From Paenimyroides marinum (GTDB taxonomy: Bacteria > Bacteroidota > Bacteroidia > Flavobacteriales > Flavobacteriaceae), in the NCBI RefSeq assembly GCF_900108395.1, contig NZ_FNXE01000023.1, positions 1 through 51,341 on the forward strand: DNA of 51,341 bases, written 5' to 3'. Positions 33,472 to 44,129 of this stretch are shown one piece after another. Under the pieces are notes generated by a model, which had not been told where the DNA came from, did not search any database, and worked only from the letters and a program-made list of their open reading frames with translations. The translations under genes were made by a program, and so were the position numbers. Each line of letters opens with the position of its first letter. The stretch's first letter is position 1.

Positions 33472-35391
33472 TTAATTTTTTATAATTTTTTTATGATAGG
33501 TTTTAGAAGGTGTTTCGATAGCTAAAACATACATTCCGCTTGCCAATTGTTCTGCATTATAAGGATTATTGATGTTTTTACGGATTAATTTACCTTTGGT
33601 ATCGTATAAATTTAGGGCTTCAACCTGTACATTTTCCGGAATAACTACTTGAAACGACGATTGAAAAGGGTTTGGAATGATTTTAATTTCGTTACCATAC
33701 GCTTTCATAGAACTTTTAACACGTACCGTATTATTCTTAGATATAATGTCTTGAAACGGATCTATCTGAATTTCTAACACCACGCCAATATTGGTATCTA
33801 CTACAAATTCCTGGTTGTTTTGCGTATGCTGCAATACCACGATTTCAGACTGACCCGATGTCCCTGTCAGTTTCAAGGTTACCGGCATTTCAAAAAACGG
33901 AACACTTTCGTGCGATGTGGTTTGCGATAAAACTATTTTTGTTTGGGTTTCTGACAATGTTTCTGCCTTTAACTGATAAGACGGATGACCTTCGCCATAC
34001 ACCCAATCGTTGAAAAATTCGGTTAAATCCAATCCTGAAGCCGTTTCTAAATGTGTTTTTAGTTGTGTGGTTACTGCATAACTATAGGCAAATTCGGGAT
34101 CATTTAAAAAACTCTGCATCGACTGATAAAACACTTCATCGCCCAAAATATATCGCAACATATTCACAACCATTGAACCTTTGTCATAGGTTAACCGGCT
34201 ATTAAAAATTCGGTCAGAATCAGAAGCCTGCTCTTCGGTTAAATATAAATTTCCATTGGTCTGAGAAGTAATACTTCCAATTTTACTACTTTTCCAGTTC
34301 ACAAAAGCTTCTTGACCATCTAAATGTTCCACAACCAATCCTGCCATGTATTCGGCAAAGCCCTCGTTAAGCCAAATATCTTTCCAGCTGCCGCACGTTA
34401 CTTTGTCACCAAACCAGTGATGTGCCAATTCGTGGGCAATTAAATGCCTAGAAAAACCGCCCATGAACGAAACCGTGGTGTGCTCCATTCCCCCACCCCA
34501 GCCAAACTGCGCGTGACCGTATTTTTCGGTATGAAAAGGGTAGGTACCGAACAACTCTTCAAAAACATCCATAACCGGCAAAGTTACCTGCAACTGGTTT
34601 ACGGCTGTTTGGTATGATTCGGGATACAGGTAATTCACAATGGGAAACGTGTAAGGTGCCGTGCCCGCCAATTGTTCGTAAATTTCATAATTGGTCACCG
34701 CAATGGCAACTAAATAAGCCGGAATGGGATAAGCGTGTTTAAAATGCGTGGTTTTTGTTCCGTTTTGATGAACGGTCTGCGATTGTTCCATACCGTTTGC
34801 AACCGCTACCATATCACCGGGTGTTGTCAGATAAACATCAATCGAATCAATTTTATCGTTAAGCGATTGCTTGCAGGGAAACCAGTCGCGTGCCCCAAAA
34901 GGTTCAGAAAGCGTCCACATTATCGGTGTGCCGTTGTGATAACCCTGTGTAAAAGCTTCGTTTGCCGTAGGTGGTGCTCCCTGATAAGTGATTACAACTT
35001 CGCCCAACGTTCCTTCTTCAACGGTACCAACCAATTGAATGGTTAGTTCGTTATCTGCCTGTGAAAAAGTCAATGGCTGATTTGCCTGCAGCACTTCCGT
35101 TACCTGCAACTGGTGGCTGAAATCAAAAACGATACGCTGTAAATCTTCGTTAGGTACAAACTGCGTAGTAACCGTTCCGGCGATGTAATACTGCTCCGGA
35201 TTTATATCAAGTGCTAATTTTTGGTACGTTACATCGTAATTCAACGTATTGGGGTTGGGAATAAATGCGAACCTTTTTTCGGCTGCCCGTTGTTCATAAA
35301 TCCTGTATTCATTAGGTACATCTACAGTAACCTGCCCAAACAGATTATTGGTAAACAAACAATAAACAAAAACTAAAAATATATTTTTCAT
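33472..35391 (-). CDS. M1-family aminopeptidase with T9SS sorting domain
   Basis: This 639-residue protein has a signal peptide (about 1-19, ending NLFGQ), an N-terminal beta domain of M1 peptidases, the substrate-binding motif WGGGMEHTT (about residue 300) and the zinc site HELAHHWFGDKVTCGSWK, with the third ligand Glu 18 residues on (NEGFAEY). It trims amino acids from peptides outside the cell. The last about 75 residues are a type A sorting domain (IKIIPNPFQSSFQV ... GMYVLAIETP ... YHKKIIKN), so T9SS exports it. It starts 12 bases after the SNF2 helicase gene and may be cotranscribed with it. The standard M1 C-terminal helical domain is absent. Confidence 0.9.
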   Translation of the reverse strand: MKNIFLVFVYCLFTNNLFGQVTVDVPNEYRIYEQRAAEKRFAFIPNPNTLNYDVTYQKLALDINPEQYYIAGTVTTQFVPNEDLQRIVFDFSHQLQVTEVLQANQPLTFSQADNELTIQLVGTVEEGTLGEVVITYQGAPPTANEAFTQGYHNGTPIMWTLSEPFGARDWFPCKQSLNDKIDSIDVYLTTPGDMVAVANGMEQSQTVHQNGTKTTHFKHAYPIPAYLVAIAVTNYEIYEQLAGTAPYTFPIVNYLYPESYQTAVNQLQVTLPVMDVFEELFGTYPFHTEKYGHAQFGWGGGMEHTTVSFMGGFSRHLIAHELAHHWFGDKVTCGSWKDIWLNEGFAEYMAGLVVEHLDGQEAFVNWKSSKIGSITSQTNGNLYLTEEQASDSDRIFNSRLTYDKGSMVVNMLRYILGDEVFYQSMQSFLNDPEFAYSYAVTTQLKTHLETASGLDLTEFFNDWVYGEGHPSYQLKAETLSETQTKIVLSQTTSHESVPFFEMPVTLKLTGTSGQSEIVVLQHTQNNQEFVVDTNIGVVLEIQIDPFQDIISKNNTVRVKSSMKAYGNEIKIIPNPFQSSFQVVIPENVQVEALNLYDTKGKLIRKNINNPYNAEQLASGMYVLAIETPSKTYHKKIIKN

Positions 35392-35403
35392 TGTTTTAAG
35401 GTT

Positions 35404-38400
35404 TCATGAAAACAGGTGTTTTATATCGGCAACATCAAATGATTTTTGTTGTTCATCGATTGAGATAATTGTGTTTGCTACCGATTTCTTTTTGCTTTGT
35501 AACGTAACAATTTTTTCTTCGATGGTGTCTTTACAAATCATCCGGTAAGCCATTACTTTCTTATGTTGACCAATGCGGTAACTTCTGTCTATTGCTTGAT
35601 TTTCCACAGCAGGATTCCACCACGGATCCACAATAAAAACATAATCGGCTTCTGTAAGGTTTAGCCCGGTACCGCCGGCTTTTAAGCTGATAAGGAATAC
35701 GCGTACATCGGTATTATTTTGAAAATTATCTACTTTTTCTTGTCGGTTTCGGGTGCTTCCGTCTAAATATTCATAGACAATTTGTTCCGATTCTAACCGG
35801 TCTTTTATCAATTGAAGCATGCCCACAAACTGTGAAAATACTAAAATTTTGTGATTACCTGTTTTTTCTTTAATGGTTTCGGTAAGCGTATCTAATTTAA
35901 CCGAATAGTTTCCGTAACTTTCTTCCTCATTGATTAAGGCTGTTGAATTACATATTTGACGGAGTTTGGTTAAGCCTTCTAAAATATACATTTGCGAATT
36001 TGCCACACCGTTTTCTTCAATTTGATTTAAGATATATTCTCTGAATCGGTTTTTGAAAGCGTCATATACTTTGCGTTGTGAAGGATTCATTTCGCAATAA
36101 ACAACGCTTTCTATTTTCTCGGGCAACTCTGTGGCTACTTGTTCTTTTGTTCGTCTTAACACAAATGGATTAATAATTTTAGCAAGTGTTTTAGATACTT
36201 CCTCATCATTTTGCTTATCAATATAATCCGAGAAATTTTTACGGAAATGTGTCATTGTGCCTAACAAGCCCGGATTAACAAAATTTAGTTGTGCATATAA
36301 ATCAAACGTGTTGTTTTCAATAGGTGTTCCTGTAAGAACCAACCGGTTTTTGGCATTTAGCAACCTAACTGTTTTATATCGTTTAGATGCCGGGTTTTTA
36401 ATTGCCTGGCTTTCATCTAAAATAATATAATTAAACGTGTAATCCTTCAAAAACGCTACATCGTTTAACAAAGACCCGTAGGTAGATAAAATAATATCAT
36501 ACTTCTCGAAATGCTTTTGGTGTTCCTTTCTATCGATTCCCACAAAAGCTAAGACTTTCAATGACGGACAAAACTTTTTAATTTCGGCCTGCCAGTTAAA
36601 AATAAGCGATGTTGGTGCTATAATCAACGTAGGAGCTGTGTCTGGATTTTTGTTTTTCAGATACTGTAAAAAAGTAATTATTTGCAGTGTTTTTCCCAGT
36701 CCCATATCGTCGGCAAGGCAACCTCCTATTTTATTTTCATCTAAAAACGCCAACCAATTTAAGCCATCTTGCTGGTAATGCCGTAACGTGGCATTGATTT
36801 CTTCTGGGACTTTAACATTTGGAATGTCTTTTAGATTTAAAAGGCGTTGCTTTTTTTGATAAAGTTCTTCAAAAAAAGCTGGTTTTTCGTGTAATTCGTT
36901 GTACAATTCGTCAAGAATACCAAACTGATAATTAGACAACTGAATACTGTTTTTCTTTACTTCGCCCGATTGAAAGTAAACCGCAAATTTCTGCATCCAA
37001 TCTTTAGGAAGAATTCCTGTGGTTCCATCGGCCAACAACACATAATTACTTTGTTTTATAAACGACTTCTGCAACTCTTTTAAGTTTACAGTTTGATCGC
37101 CAAATTTCACATCGATGTGTACATCAAACCAATCGATATCCGATGACACATGAACAGAAATAGCAGGTTTGTTTACGTTAAATTTAAACGCTTTTAAATC
37201 ATTGGCTCCAAACACTTTTATATCGGTATTTTTCATCTTCTCAACTGCCGTCATCAGCCAGTAATTTTCTAACAACTGCTCAGGTTGCAGATAAAAAATA
37301 GCATCTTGTTGTTGAAAATCGGGGTGCAATTTTCTAAGTTCTTCTAAAAAATTATCTTCAAACGCCTCGTTGCGACTAATTGTTTTTAGTTTATCGCCTG
37401 CCGTTACAGTAATAGGTTCGTTAGAATATAAAGGAATCAGCTCTTCGTTATACTTTACAAAAGGTTTAAACACCACATATCCTTCATTTAAATCACTAAT
37501 ATACAAATGCTTTTCTAAGGTATTTTCATCAATCTTTATTTTCGATTTTTTAAATTCGCTAAATTCTACCTCATAATCTTTGCTTAAAGGCAAAATAATT
37601 TTTTTATAAAAATGTTCGTCATTTTTTTTGTAGAAATACATCTCCGGGCGTTCTACAAAGTGCATTAAATCAAAAGAAAGTTTAGGCGTTTTTATAAAAT
37701 AAACTTTGGTGTCTAAAACAATAAACAAAGGTGTTACAATAAGCTTAACGCTATCTATTTTATATTTTGTTCCCGAAAGTTCTACTTTAACTCTTATCCT
37801 GTATTTTTTGTGTGCACTAGCTGCCTGAAAGTGAAGTTTAACGGGGTCGGTACAAATTTCTAACCGGGTTAGATTTTTTCGGGCATACGAATCTTTTGAG
37901 TTGTGCAAGAAAAACAAAGGATCTTTGTCATCGGAAAAAAACGCACCAAAAATCTGTATGGCTTGTCGCCTTGATTTAATGTTGCCTTCGCCCAACAATC
38001 TTTCAATTCTTATGGCATTCATAGCAAACTGAAAGTCATCGGTGTCTGGAAATTCATCGATGATTCTATTTAAATCTTCCGAAAATATTCTTTTAATTTT
38101 AGCACTAAAATCGGTTTCTTCTTTATTTAATTTTCCTTTAATGCCATAAAAACTTAAAAAGCTTTTTTTTGAATAATGCGAGGCATAATCGACACATAAA
38201 CCTAAACCAGCGGGTTCTTCCTGTGTATTTTTTACCAACAAGTTCAACCGTGCCGATGTTTCTATTTCTTTAGCATAATTAACAAACGCATTAGTGTACG
38301 TATTAATCTTAACAAATGGTTTAGGTTCCAGCAGAATACCTTTAGGAGAAAGTTTTACATCGAAAAAATCTTGATAATCATCATTGGGCGTCAATCCGTA

Positions 38401-39072
38401 CAAAGCTAATTCTTTTTCAATTTTTTGATTTAAAAAACCTTCTTTAAAGAAATCATTCCCGAATTTATTGGCAAGATCTTTAAAAACAAACAATCGATGT
38501 TCACAAAACGGTAACTCGTTAGAACAGCTACAGTACGTTTCTAACTTATTTTGACCTTTAACAAATACTATTTCCTGTTGATATTGATTGGTATTCCAGG
38601 TGGCAATTTTACTTTTTATGTGAACAAAGTTTATATCGATATAATTAACGAATCCGTAAGTAATAGAATTTTTCCGAACTCTTTTTCTAAGGTCTTCCAA
38701 ATCAAATTCGCCGTCTATAAGTATAACATCGCCAGTTTCATGCTTTTTGACCTGTTTCATAACACCAAAAAAGGCGGTCTGTGTGGTTAACGCCCCTTTA
38801 TCTAAACGTTCAGCTAAATCTTCGACACTTGCTACAATGTGTTTACAAATACCTTTGTAATCATAAGGACAAGAGCATTCTGTTCGGCAAATATCGTTTT
38901 TTTCATCCAATTCAATTTCTATAATGTAAGGGCGTTTGGATCCTCCTAAATATTCATAAAGGAAAAGTGTACCACGTTGTTCCAAAAAATGAGGATACAC
39001 ATAAAAAGCATTGTTTATAGAAAATGGGGTACTGTGGGTTTTAATATATTTTGCAAAATTTTTCTTGTACAT
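35404..39072 (-). CDS. SNF2-family helicase with N-terminal SWIM zinc finger
   Basis: This protein has 1222 residues with the ATG at 39070-39072; an in-frame TTG 21 bases upstream is less likely. Near residue 70-90 is a SWIM zinc finger (CSCPYDYKGICKHIV, CxCx(n)CxH), and a second Cys-rich stretch follows at about 190 (YCSCSNELPFCEHR). The ATPase core begins at about 770: DDMGLGKTLQIITFLQYL (motif I), DESQAIKN (motif II, DESQ instead of DEAH), LTGTPIENN (III), and in the second lobe VFSQFVGMLQ, LISLKAGGTGLNLT and RSYRIGQHKKV. It remodels DNA-protein or DNA structures using ATP. SWIM-SNF2 proteins are common in Bacteroidota; the exact role is unknown. Confidence 0.9.
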   Translation of the reverse strand: MYKKNFAKYIKTHSTPFSINNAFYVYPHFLEQRGTLFLYEYLGGSKRPYIIEIELDEKNDICRTECSCPYDYKGICKHIVASVEDLAERLDKGALTTQTAFFGVMKQVKKHETGDVILIDGEFDLEDLRKRVRKNSITYGFVNYIDINFVHIKSKIATWNTNQYQQEIVFVKGQNKLETYCSCSNELPFCEHRLFVFKDLANKFGNDFFKEGFLNQKIEKELALYGLTPNDDYQDFFDVKLSPKGILLEPKPFVKINTYTNAFVNYAKEIETSARLNLLVKNTQEEPAGLGLCVDYASHYSKKSFLSFYGIKGKLNKEETDFSAKIKRIFSEDLNRIIDEFPDTDDFQFAMNAIRIERLLGEGNIKSRRQAIQIFGAFFSDDKDPLFFLHNSKDSYARKNLTRLEICTDPVKLHFQAASAHKKYRIRVKVELSGTKYKIDSVKLIVTPLFIVLDTKVYFIKTPKLSFDLMHFVERPEMYFYKKNDEHFYKKIILPLSKDYEVEFSEFKKSKIKIDENTLEKHLYISDLNEGYVVFKPFVKYNEELIPLYSNEPITVTAGDKLKTISRNEAFEDNFLEELRKLHPDFQQQDAIFYLQPEQLLENYWLMTAVEKMKNTDIKVFGANDLKAFKFNVNKPAISVHVSSDIDWFDVHIDVKFGDQTVNLKELQKSFIKQSNYVLLADGTTGILPKDWMQKFAVYFQSGEVKKNSIQLSNYQFGILDELYNELHEKPAFFEELYQKKQRLLNLKDIPNVKVPEEINATLRHYQQDGLNWLAFLDENKIGGCLADDMGLGKTLQIITFLQYLKNKNPDTAPTLIIAPTSLIFNWQAEIKKFCPSLKVLAFVGIDRKEHQKHFEKYDIILSTYGSLLNDVAFLKDYTFNYIILDESQAIKNPASKRYKTVRLLNAKNRLVLTGTPIENNTFDLYAQLNFVNPGLLGTMTHFRKNFSDYIDKQNDEEVSKTLAKIINPFVLRRTKEQVATELPEKIESVVYCEMNPSQRKVYDAFKNRFREYILNQIEENGVANSQMYILEGLTKLRQICNSTALINEEESYGNYSVKLDTLTETIKEKTGNHKILVFSQFVGMLQLIKDRLESEQIVYEYLDGSTRNRQEKVDNFQNNTDVRVFLISLKAGGTGLNLTEADYVFIVDPWWNPAVENQAIDRSYRIGQHKKVMAYRMICKDTIEEKIVTLQSKKKSVANTIISIDEQQKSFDVADIKHLFS

Positions 39073-39184
39073 TTTTTTTTTTATTCTAATCAAAACAAAG
39101 ATAACAATTTGTATTACCTACGAAACATATCCCAATTAAAAAGATAATTTTAAGCAAATGAGACCACAACCCGTACATTTTTTA

Positions 39185-39192
39185 TAAATTTG
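39185..39192 (+). promoter_or_regulatory. Promoter -7 box of serS
   Basis: TAAATTTG matches TAnnTTTG and lies 22 bases before the serS ATG at 39215, implying a short leader. No clear TTG lies at the usual -33 distance. Confidence 0.55.
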
Positions 39193-39214
39193 CCTTTTAT
39201 CAATTATTTTATTT

Positions 39215-40486
39215 ATGTTACAGATAGCCTATATCAGAGAAAATCAAGAACAGGTGGTAAATGCCCTGGCAAAAAGAAATCTTGATGCTGCTGAAATGAT
39301 TCAGAAAGTAATCGACCTTGATGAACAACGAAGAGCAACACAGGTAGAATTAGACACTATTTTAGCCGAATCGAACAAGCTATCCAAAGAAATTGGTGAA
39401 TTAATGCGTAACGGCGAAAAGGCGAAAGCCGAAATCTTAAAAGAAAAAACCGCACAATCTAAAGACCGCACAGCCGAATTAAAAGAAATTTTAAACACGT
39501 TGACCGACGAGTTGACGCAACAATTATATCAAATTCCCAACACGCCCGCAGATATTGTTCCGGAAGGAAAAACGGCAGACGACAACCTGACTGTTTTTGA
39601 GCACGGTGAAATTCCTGCTTTGTTTGACGGAGCCTTACCACATTGGGAATTAGCAAAAAAATACGACATCATTGATTTTGAACTGGGTGCCAAAATTACC
39701 GGTGCCGGTTTCCCGGTTTACAAGGGTAAAGGTGCCAAGTTACAACGTGCTTTGATCAGTTATTTTTTAGATAAGAATACCGAAGTCGGTTACAACGAAA
39801 TACAGGTACCTCATTTAATAAACGAAGCATCGGGTTACGGTACTGGTCAGCTGCCCGATAAAGAAGGACAAATGTATCACGCAACCGCTGACGATCTGTA
39901 TTTGATCCCAACAGCCGAAGTTCCGGTAACCAACCTGTACCGCGATGTAATTTTGCAGGAAAGCGAACTGCCGATCTGCAACACCGCTTACACTCCTTGT
40001 TTCCGCAGAGAAGCAGGTTCTTACGGAGCACACGTTCGCGGACTGAACCGTTTGCACCAGTTTGATAAGGTGGAAATTGTCCGCATTGAACATCCCGAAA
40101 AATCGTATGAAGCATTAGACGGAATGGTTGAACACGTAAAAGGCATTTTAAACGAATTAAAATTACCGTACCGCATTTTGCGTTTGTGTGGCGGCGATAT
40201 GGGATTCACCTCGGCATTAACGTATGATTTTGAGGTATTTTCAACCGCACAAGACCGCTGGCTGGAGATTTCATCAGTATCTTGCTTTGAAACCTATCAG
40301 GCAAACCGCTTAAAATTGCGTTTTAAAGGTAAAGACGGCAAAACACAACTGGCACACACCTTAAACGGTTCGTCTTTGGCATTGCCGCGCGTATTGGCAG
40401 GAATTTTAGAAAACTACCAAACCCCGGAAGGCATCGTGATTCCTGAAGTATTACGTCCTTACTGCGGATTTGATATGATAAATTAG
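39215..40486 (+). CDS. serS: Seryl-tRNA synthetase
   Basis: This 423-residue class II aminoacyl-tRNA synthetase has an N-terminal coiled-coil arm at about 25-100 (the tRNA-Ser-binding arm), with QIPNTPADIVPEGKTADDN just after it. Motif 2 is CFRREAGSYGAHVRGLNRLH at about 253-272, and motif 3 is near residue 378, LNGSSLALPRVLAGILENYQ. It charges tRNA-Ser with serine. Complete; the start at 39215 gives the standard MLQIAYIRENQEQV N-terminus. Confidence 0.97.
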   Translation: MLQIAYIRENQEQVVNALAKRNLDAAEMIQKVIDLDEQRRATQVELDTILAESNKLSKEIGELMRNGEKAKAEILKEKTAQSKDRTAELKEILNTLTDELTQQLYQIPNTPADIVPEGKTADDNLTVFEHGEIPALFDGALPHWELAKKYDIIDFELGAKITGAGFPVYKGKGAKLQRALISYFLDKNTEVGYNEIQVPHLINEASGYGTGQLPDKEGQMYHATADDLYLIPTAEVPVTNLYRDVILQESELPICNTAYTPCFRREAGSYGAHVRGLNRLHQFDKVEIVRIEHPEKSYEALDGMVEHVKGILNELKLPYRILRLCGGDMGFTSALTYDFEVFSTAQDRWLEISSVSCFETYQANRLKLRFKGKDGKTQLAHTLNGSSLALPRVLAGILENYQTPEGIVIPEVLRPYCGFDMIN

Positions 40487-40513
40487 TGAGAAAGTTATAA
40501 AGTTAAAAAAAAC

Positions 40514-40547
40514 AACCTGCAAGGTTTTCAGTTCCTTGTAGGTTTGT
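40514..40547 (+). terminator. Terminator of serS
   Basis: AACCTGCAAGG (40514-40524) pairs with CCTTGTAGGTT (40534-40544) with one G-T pair and a 9-base loop, followed by a short T run. It lies 28 bases after the stop codon. Confidence 0.75.
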
Positions 40548-40567
40548 AAAAATTAAACTTTGTCCGT

Positions 40568-40692
40568 TGTCATCCCGAACCTGCCGAGGTATCTTTTGGT
40601 AAATTACGTCACTTTGAGCATTTAAGATTAAAAGGAGAAGCGTAAATACTCGACCTGACAATACACCTTCGATTGAGATGACAGAGGTTCGG
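40568..40692. repeat. Dispersed repeat with inverted ends (TGTCATCCCGAACCTG type)
   Basis: TGTCATCCCGAACCTG at 40568-40583 resembles TGTCATTCCGAACTTG at 50574-50589. Its right end, GATGACAGAGGTTCGG (to 40692), contains AGGTTCGG and TGACA, the reverse complements of parts of the left end. It lies between serS and the DUF4286 gene. Confidence 0.55.
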
Positions 40693-40722
40693 CTAAATCA
40701 ACAAAACTAAAAAACAAAAATT

Positions 40723-41037
40723 ATGATTATTTACAACGTTACCATAAATATAGACGAATCGGTTCACGATGAATGGCTTCAATGGATGCAAACCAAACAC
40801 ATTAAAGACGTGTTGAACACCGGTTGCTTTACATCGGCACGCCTGGTAAAAGTTTTGGTTGATGAAGATATGGGCGGCATTACTTATTCTGCCCAATATT
40901 TTGCACCAAGCAAAGAAGCTTTGGCAGATTACAAAGAAAACAACGCACCTTTATTGCGAAATGAAGGCATGGAACGCTTTGCCGATAAAATGCTAACGTT
41001 CCGTACCGATTTAGAAATCATCAGCGAGCATGAATAA
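40723..41037 (+). CDS. DUF4286-family protein
   Basis: This 104-residue protein begins [20 protein letters not shown] and continues [40 protein letters not shown] and [19 protein letters not shown]. This is the DUF4286 family (a ferredoxin-like, dimeric alpha-beta barrel-type fold) as I know it; no function is established. Its 3' end overlaps the rsmA start by 8 bases. The DUF4286-rsmA-mgtE order recurs in Flavobacteriia, which suggests coordinated translation but not a shared reaction. Confidence 0.87.
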   Translation: MIIYNVTINIDESVHDEWLQWMQTKHIKDVLNTGCFTSARLVKVLVDEDMGGITYSAQYFAPSKEALADYKENNAPLLRNEGMERFADKMLTFRTDLEIISEHE

Positions 41038-41824
41038 TCAGGATAAAGTCCGGGCGAAAAAGCACCTGGGTCAGCATTTTTTAAACGATGAAAGCGTTGC
41101 GAAAAACATTGCTGACACCTTAACGCTTAACGGATACAACAAAGTATTGGAAATTGGCCCCGGAATGGGAGTGCTGACCAAGTACCTGCTGGAAAAACCC
41201 ATTGAAACCTTTGTGGTGGAAATAGACAACGAATCGGTAGCCTATCTGGAAAAACACTATCAAAAATTGCACAACCACATTATTGGAGAGGATTTTTTAA
41301 AATACAATTTACAAAAAGTTTTTTTTAACGAACCTTTTGCCATTATTGGCAATTTTCCGTACAATATTTCCACGCAGATTGTATTTAGGGTATTAGAAAT
41401 GCGCAATCAAATTCCCGAATTTGCAGGCATGTTTCAAAAAGAAGTCGCCGAACGGATCTGTGAAAAGAAAGGCAGCAAAACCTACGGAATTTTATCTGTA
41501 TTGGCACAGGCATTTTACGATACCGAATACCTGTTTACCGTTTCAGAACACGTATTTACACCGCCGCCTAAAGTAAAATCAGGAGTTATGCGAATGATCC
41601 GCAAAGAAAATTATTCGCTCCCGTGCAATGAAAAATTGTTTTTTACCGTGGTAAAATCAGCTTTTAACCAACGCAGAAAAACACTGAGGAACAGCTTAAA
41701 AAGTTTTTTATCAGACCAGATTAAAGAAGACGAAGTGTTCAACCTTCGTCCCGAACAATTAAATGTAGAAGAATTTATTTCATTAACGCAAAAAATAGAA
41801 GCTTATGGAATTCAAAATCAGTAA
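41030..41824 (+). CDS. rsmA: 16S rRNA (adenine1518-N6/adenine1519-N6) dimethyltransferase
   Basis: This 264-residue SAM-dependent enzyme (formerly ksgA) has [20 protein letters not shown] at the start, motif [15 protein letters not shown] at about 41-54, the catalytic motif [10 protein letters not shown] at about 106-113, and the C-terminal helical domain ([15 protein letters not shown]). It dimethylates two adjacent adenines near the 3' end of 16S rRNA. It overlaps the DUF4286 gene by 8 bases and mgtE by 20 bases, so the three are one operon. Complete. Confidence 0.96.
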   Translation: MNNQDKVRAKKHLGQHFLNDESVAKNIADTLTLNGYNKVLEIGPGMGVLTKYLLEKPIETFVVEIDNESVAYLEKHYQKLHNHIIGEDFLKYNLQKVFFNEPFAIIGNFPYNISTQIVFRVLEMRNQIPEFAGMFQKEVAERICEKKGSKTYGILSVLAQAFYDTEYLFTVSEHVFTPPPKVKSGVMRMIRKENYSLPCNEKLFFTVVKSAFNQRRKTLRNSLKSFLSDQIKEDEVFNLRPEQLNVEEFISLTQKIEAYGIQNQ

Positions 41825-43157
41825 AGAATTTATCCAGGAAATCGAAGGCTATATTGCCGAAAAAAACGAGCGCGAAATACTTCGAAGCCTTGAAGATATC
41901 CACTTTGCTGATATTGCCGAATTAATGAACGAATTAAAAGGAGAAGATGCAGGCTACCTGTTTAAAATCCTTGAATCGGAAGTTACTTCGGAAATTCTAT
42001 TGGAATTGGACGAAGAAGTCCGTGAGAAAATTCTGAACAATCTTTCTGCCAAAGAAATTGCAGAAGAGTTAGACGAAATGGACACCGATGATGCCGCCGA
42101 CATTATTTCGGAACTTTCCGAAGAAATGAAAGACGAGGTTATCTCGGAGTTAGAAGATTTTGAGCACGCCAAAGACATTGTAGAATTGCTTCGTTACGAC
42201 GAAGATACCGCCGGTGGTTTAATGGCGAAAGAATACATTCAGGCAAACGAAAACTGGAACGTACTGACCTGTATTCAGGAAATCCGCAAGCAAGCCGAAA
42301 ACGTTTCCCGCGTACACTCTATTTATGTTGTTGACGATGAAGACCGCCTCAAAGGCCGTTTGTCTTTGAAAGATTTAATTACCTCATCGACCACCACTAA
42401 AATCAAAGACATATACATTCCAAAGGTCGATTATGTGAAAGTAGATACCGAAGACATTGAAGTTGCCCGAATCATGCAGAAATACGATTTAGAGGCGATT
42501 CCTGTGGTTGATGAAACCGGACGTTTGGTGGGAAGAATTACCATTGACGACGTTGTTGACGTGATTAAGGAAGAAGCCGACCGCGATTACCAAATGGCAG
42601 CAGGTATCTCGCAAGATGTTGAAGCCGATGACAGCATCTGGGAATTAACGCGCGCACGTTTGCCGTGGTTACTGTTGGCATTAATTGGTAGTTTTATTGC
42701 GGTAAACGTTGCCCAAAGTTTTAGCGATGCCATGACCAAATATGCCACCTTGTTTTTCTTTACTCCTTTGGTTGCAGCGATGGCAGGAAACGTGGGTGTA
42801 CAATCGTCTGCAATTGTGGTACAAGGTCTGGCAAATAACAGTTTATCGGGATCTTTATGGAAACGCTTGGGTAAAGAAATGCTTCTGGCACTTTTAAACA
42901 GTGCTATTTTAGCCATTTTACTGTTGCTGGCAACACACTTTATCATGGGTACCACGTACGAAATTTCTTCAACCATTGTGCTGGCATTAGTTACCGTGAT
43001 GATCTTGGCAAGCCTTATAGGAACGTTTATCCCTATTATGCTGCACAAATACGGCATTGATCCCGCCATAGCTACCGGACCGTTTATTACCACAAGCAAC
43101 GATATTTTTGGTATTTTGATTTACTTTACCATTGCAAAAATAATTTTAGGGTTTTAA
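41805..43157 (+). CDS. mgtE: Magnesium transporter MgtE
   Basis: This 450-residue protein has the N-terminal superhelical domain (about 1-130; [20 protein letters not shown]), two CBS domains at about 135-255 ([35 protein letters not shown]) and five membrane helices from about 285 to 450 with the pore motif [20 protein letters not shown]. It moves Mg2+ (or Co2+) into the cell, gated by Mg2+ binding to the N and CBS domains. It starts inside the end of rsmA, so translation is coupled. No riboswitch can be upstream because the gene overlaps its neighbour. Confidence 0.96.
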   Translation: MEFKISKEFIQEIEGYIAEKNEREILRSLEDIHFADIAELMNELKGEDAGYLFKILESEVTSEILLELDEEVREKILNNLSAKEIAEELDEMDTDDAADIISELSEEMKDEVISELEDFEHAKDIVELLRYDEDTAGGLMAKEYIQANENWNVLTCIQEIRKQAENVSRVHSIYVVDDEDRLKGRLSLKDLITSSTTTKIKDIYIPKVDYVKVDTEDIEVARIMQKYDLEAIPVVDETGRLVGRITIDDVVDVIKEEADRDYQMAAGISQDVEADDSIWELTRARLPWLLLALIGSFIAVNVAQSFSDAMTKYATLFFFTPLVAAMAGNVGVQSSAIVVQGLANNSLSGSLWKRLGKEMLLALLNSAILAILLLLATHFIMGTTYEISSTIVLALVTVMILASLIGTFIPIMLHKYGIDPAIATGPFITTSNDIFGILIYFTIAKIILGF

Positions 43158-43250
43158 TTTACAACCATGACCTTTTCAAGAAATGTGAAATCAATTATTT
43201 ATTTCTCATAAATACATTTGTAAAGAAGTTCATTCTTTAAAAAATCACCT

Positions 43251-43733
43251 CTACATTATTTTAAAGTGGCGAAACAAATATCCACCACCCAGACCAACAG
43301 AAACAAACGGAGTTCCTTGCTGAAGCGGCAGCAAATAATCATAACCTGCTTTCACTGTCAATAAACCAAATTCTGCATATACATGAGGCGAAAGTCGGAA
43401 CTGGTTGCTAAATTCCTTGTTAAAGTCAAGCAGATACCCACCAGTGATTCCTGCTGAAATCAGATGTGATTTAGATGAACCTTCGTCCAAAAAATACATT
43501 CCTGTTACCTGAAGTTGCAAACCTGACGGCATATTTTTGTTTGGTGTGGTATAATCCAAACCAAATGCCACATCGTACGGTTTATCATTGTCGAAAAGTA
43601 CAGGTACATTCAATGCCGCCTGAAACATGGCTTTTTTGTCGTACTTTCCTCCCAAACTGAATACTTGTGCATGGAGTGATGTTGTTAGACTAAAGACAAA
43701 AATAAGTGCTATTTTTACAAAAACTTTCCTCAA
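43251..43733 (-). CDS. Outer-membrane beta-barrel-like protein
   Basis: This 160-residue protein has a signal peptide (VKIALIFVFSLTTSLHAQ) followed by about eight amphipathic strands with Gly and aromatic residues (for example DVAFGLDYTTPNKN, LISAGITGGYLLDF, EFGLLTVKAGYDYLL), ending GGYLFRHFKIM. That pattern fits a small outer-membrane barrel. The start codon is TTG (43731-43733), which is unusual, so the true start could be nearby. It follows the small membrane-protein gene by 10 bases on the minus strand. Function unknown. Confidence 0.65.
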   Translation of the reverse strand: MRKVFVKIALIFVFSLTTSLHAQVFSLGGKYDKKAMFQAALNVPVLFDNDKPYDVAFGLDYTTPNKNMPSGLQLQVTGMYFLDEGSSKSHLISAGITGGYLLDFNKEFSNQFRLSPHVYAEFGLLTVKAGYDYLLPLQQGTPFVSVGLGGGYLFRHFKIM

Positions 43734-43743
43734 AATTTTAGAG

Positions 43744-44073
43744 CTACATGATATGAAAATTACTTGAATCGTTTAAAAACACCAAGGTTCGAACAATCAA
43801 TAAACTGTTAATAATTACGCAAATCAACATAAGTCTTTGTGTAGATTTTGTTGTTGCGTTTTTCTTTTTTATTAATCCTATTACGCTGAATATAAACCCA
43901 ATAGGTACCAAAAAAATAAATAAGATAATCGCCAAAAGAGCTCCTTCTTTAGCGAAACCACTAAAGGCAAAATGAATTAAAAGAAAATTAAATACATTAA
44001 AAACTGTGCTAAAAGTAGCTACAACATATACCATATCTTCATTTTTAATGATACTAAGATATGATTTTACCAC
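43744..44073 (-). CDS. Small hypothetical membrane protein
   Basis: This 109-residue protein has three hydrophobic segments (about 14-32, 40-65 and 80-103), with a KKKNATTKSTQRL loop between the second and third. I do not recognise a family. It is 10 bases upstream of the barrel gene on the same strand, so they may form a small envelope operon, and it is divergent from the XAC2610-related gene (56 bases apart). Confidence 0.65.
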   Translation of the reverse strand: MVKSYLSIIKNEDMVYVVATFSTVFNVFNFLLIHFAFSGFAKEGALLAIILFIFLVPIGFIFSVIGLIKKKNATTKSTQRLMLICVIINSLLIVRTLVFLNDSSNFHIM

Positions 44074-44129
44074 AACATATTCATTTAAACACCTTATTTT
44101 TATATCTTTATCATTAGATCATTAAAAAA

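Noticed and set aside
39073..39093. TTG start for the SNF2 helicase
   Set aside because: The ATG at 39070-39072 gives a natural MYKKNFAKYI start; the 7 extra residues come from an AT-rich spacer.
41038..41804. Magnesium riboswitch ahead of mgtE
   Set aside because: mgtE starts inside the coding end of rsmA, leaving no leader, and no ykoK or mgtA-type fold is visible.
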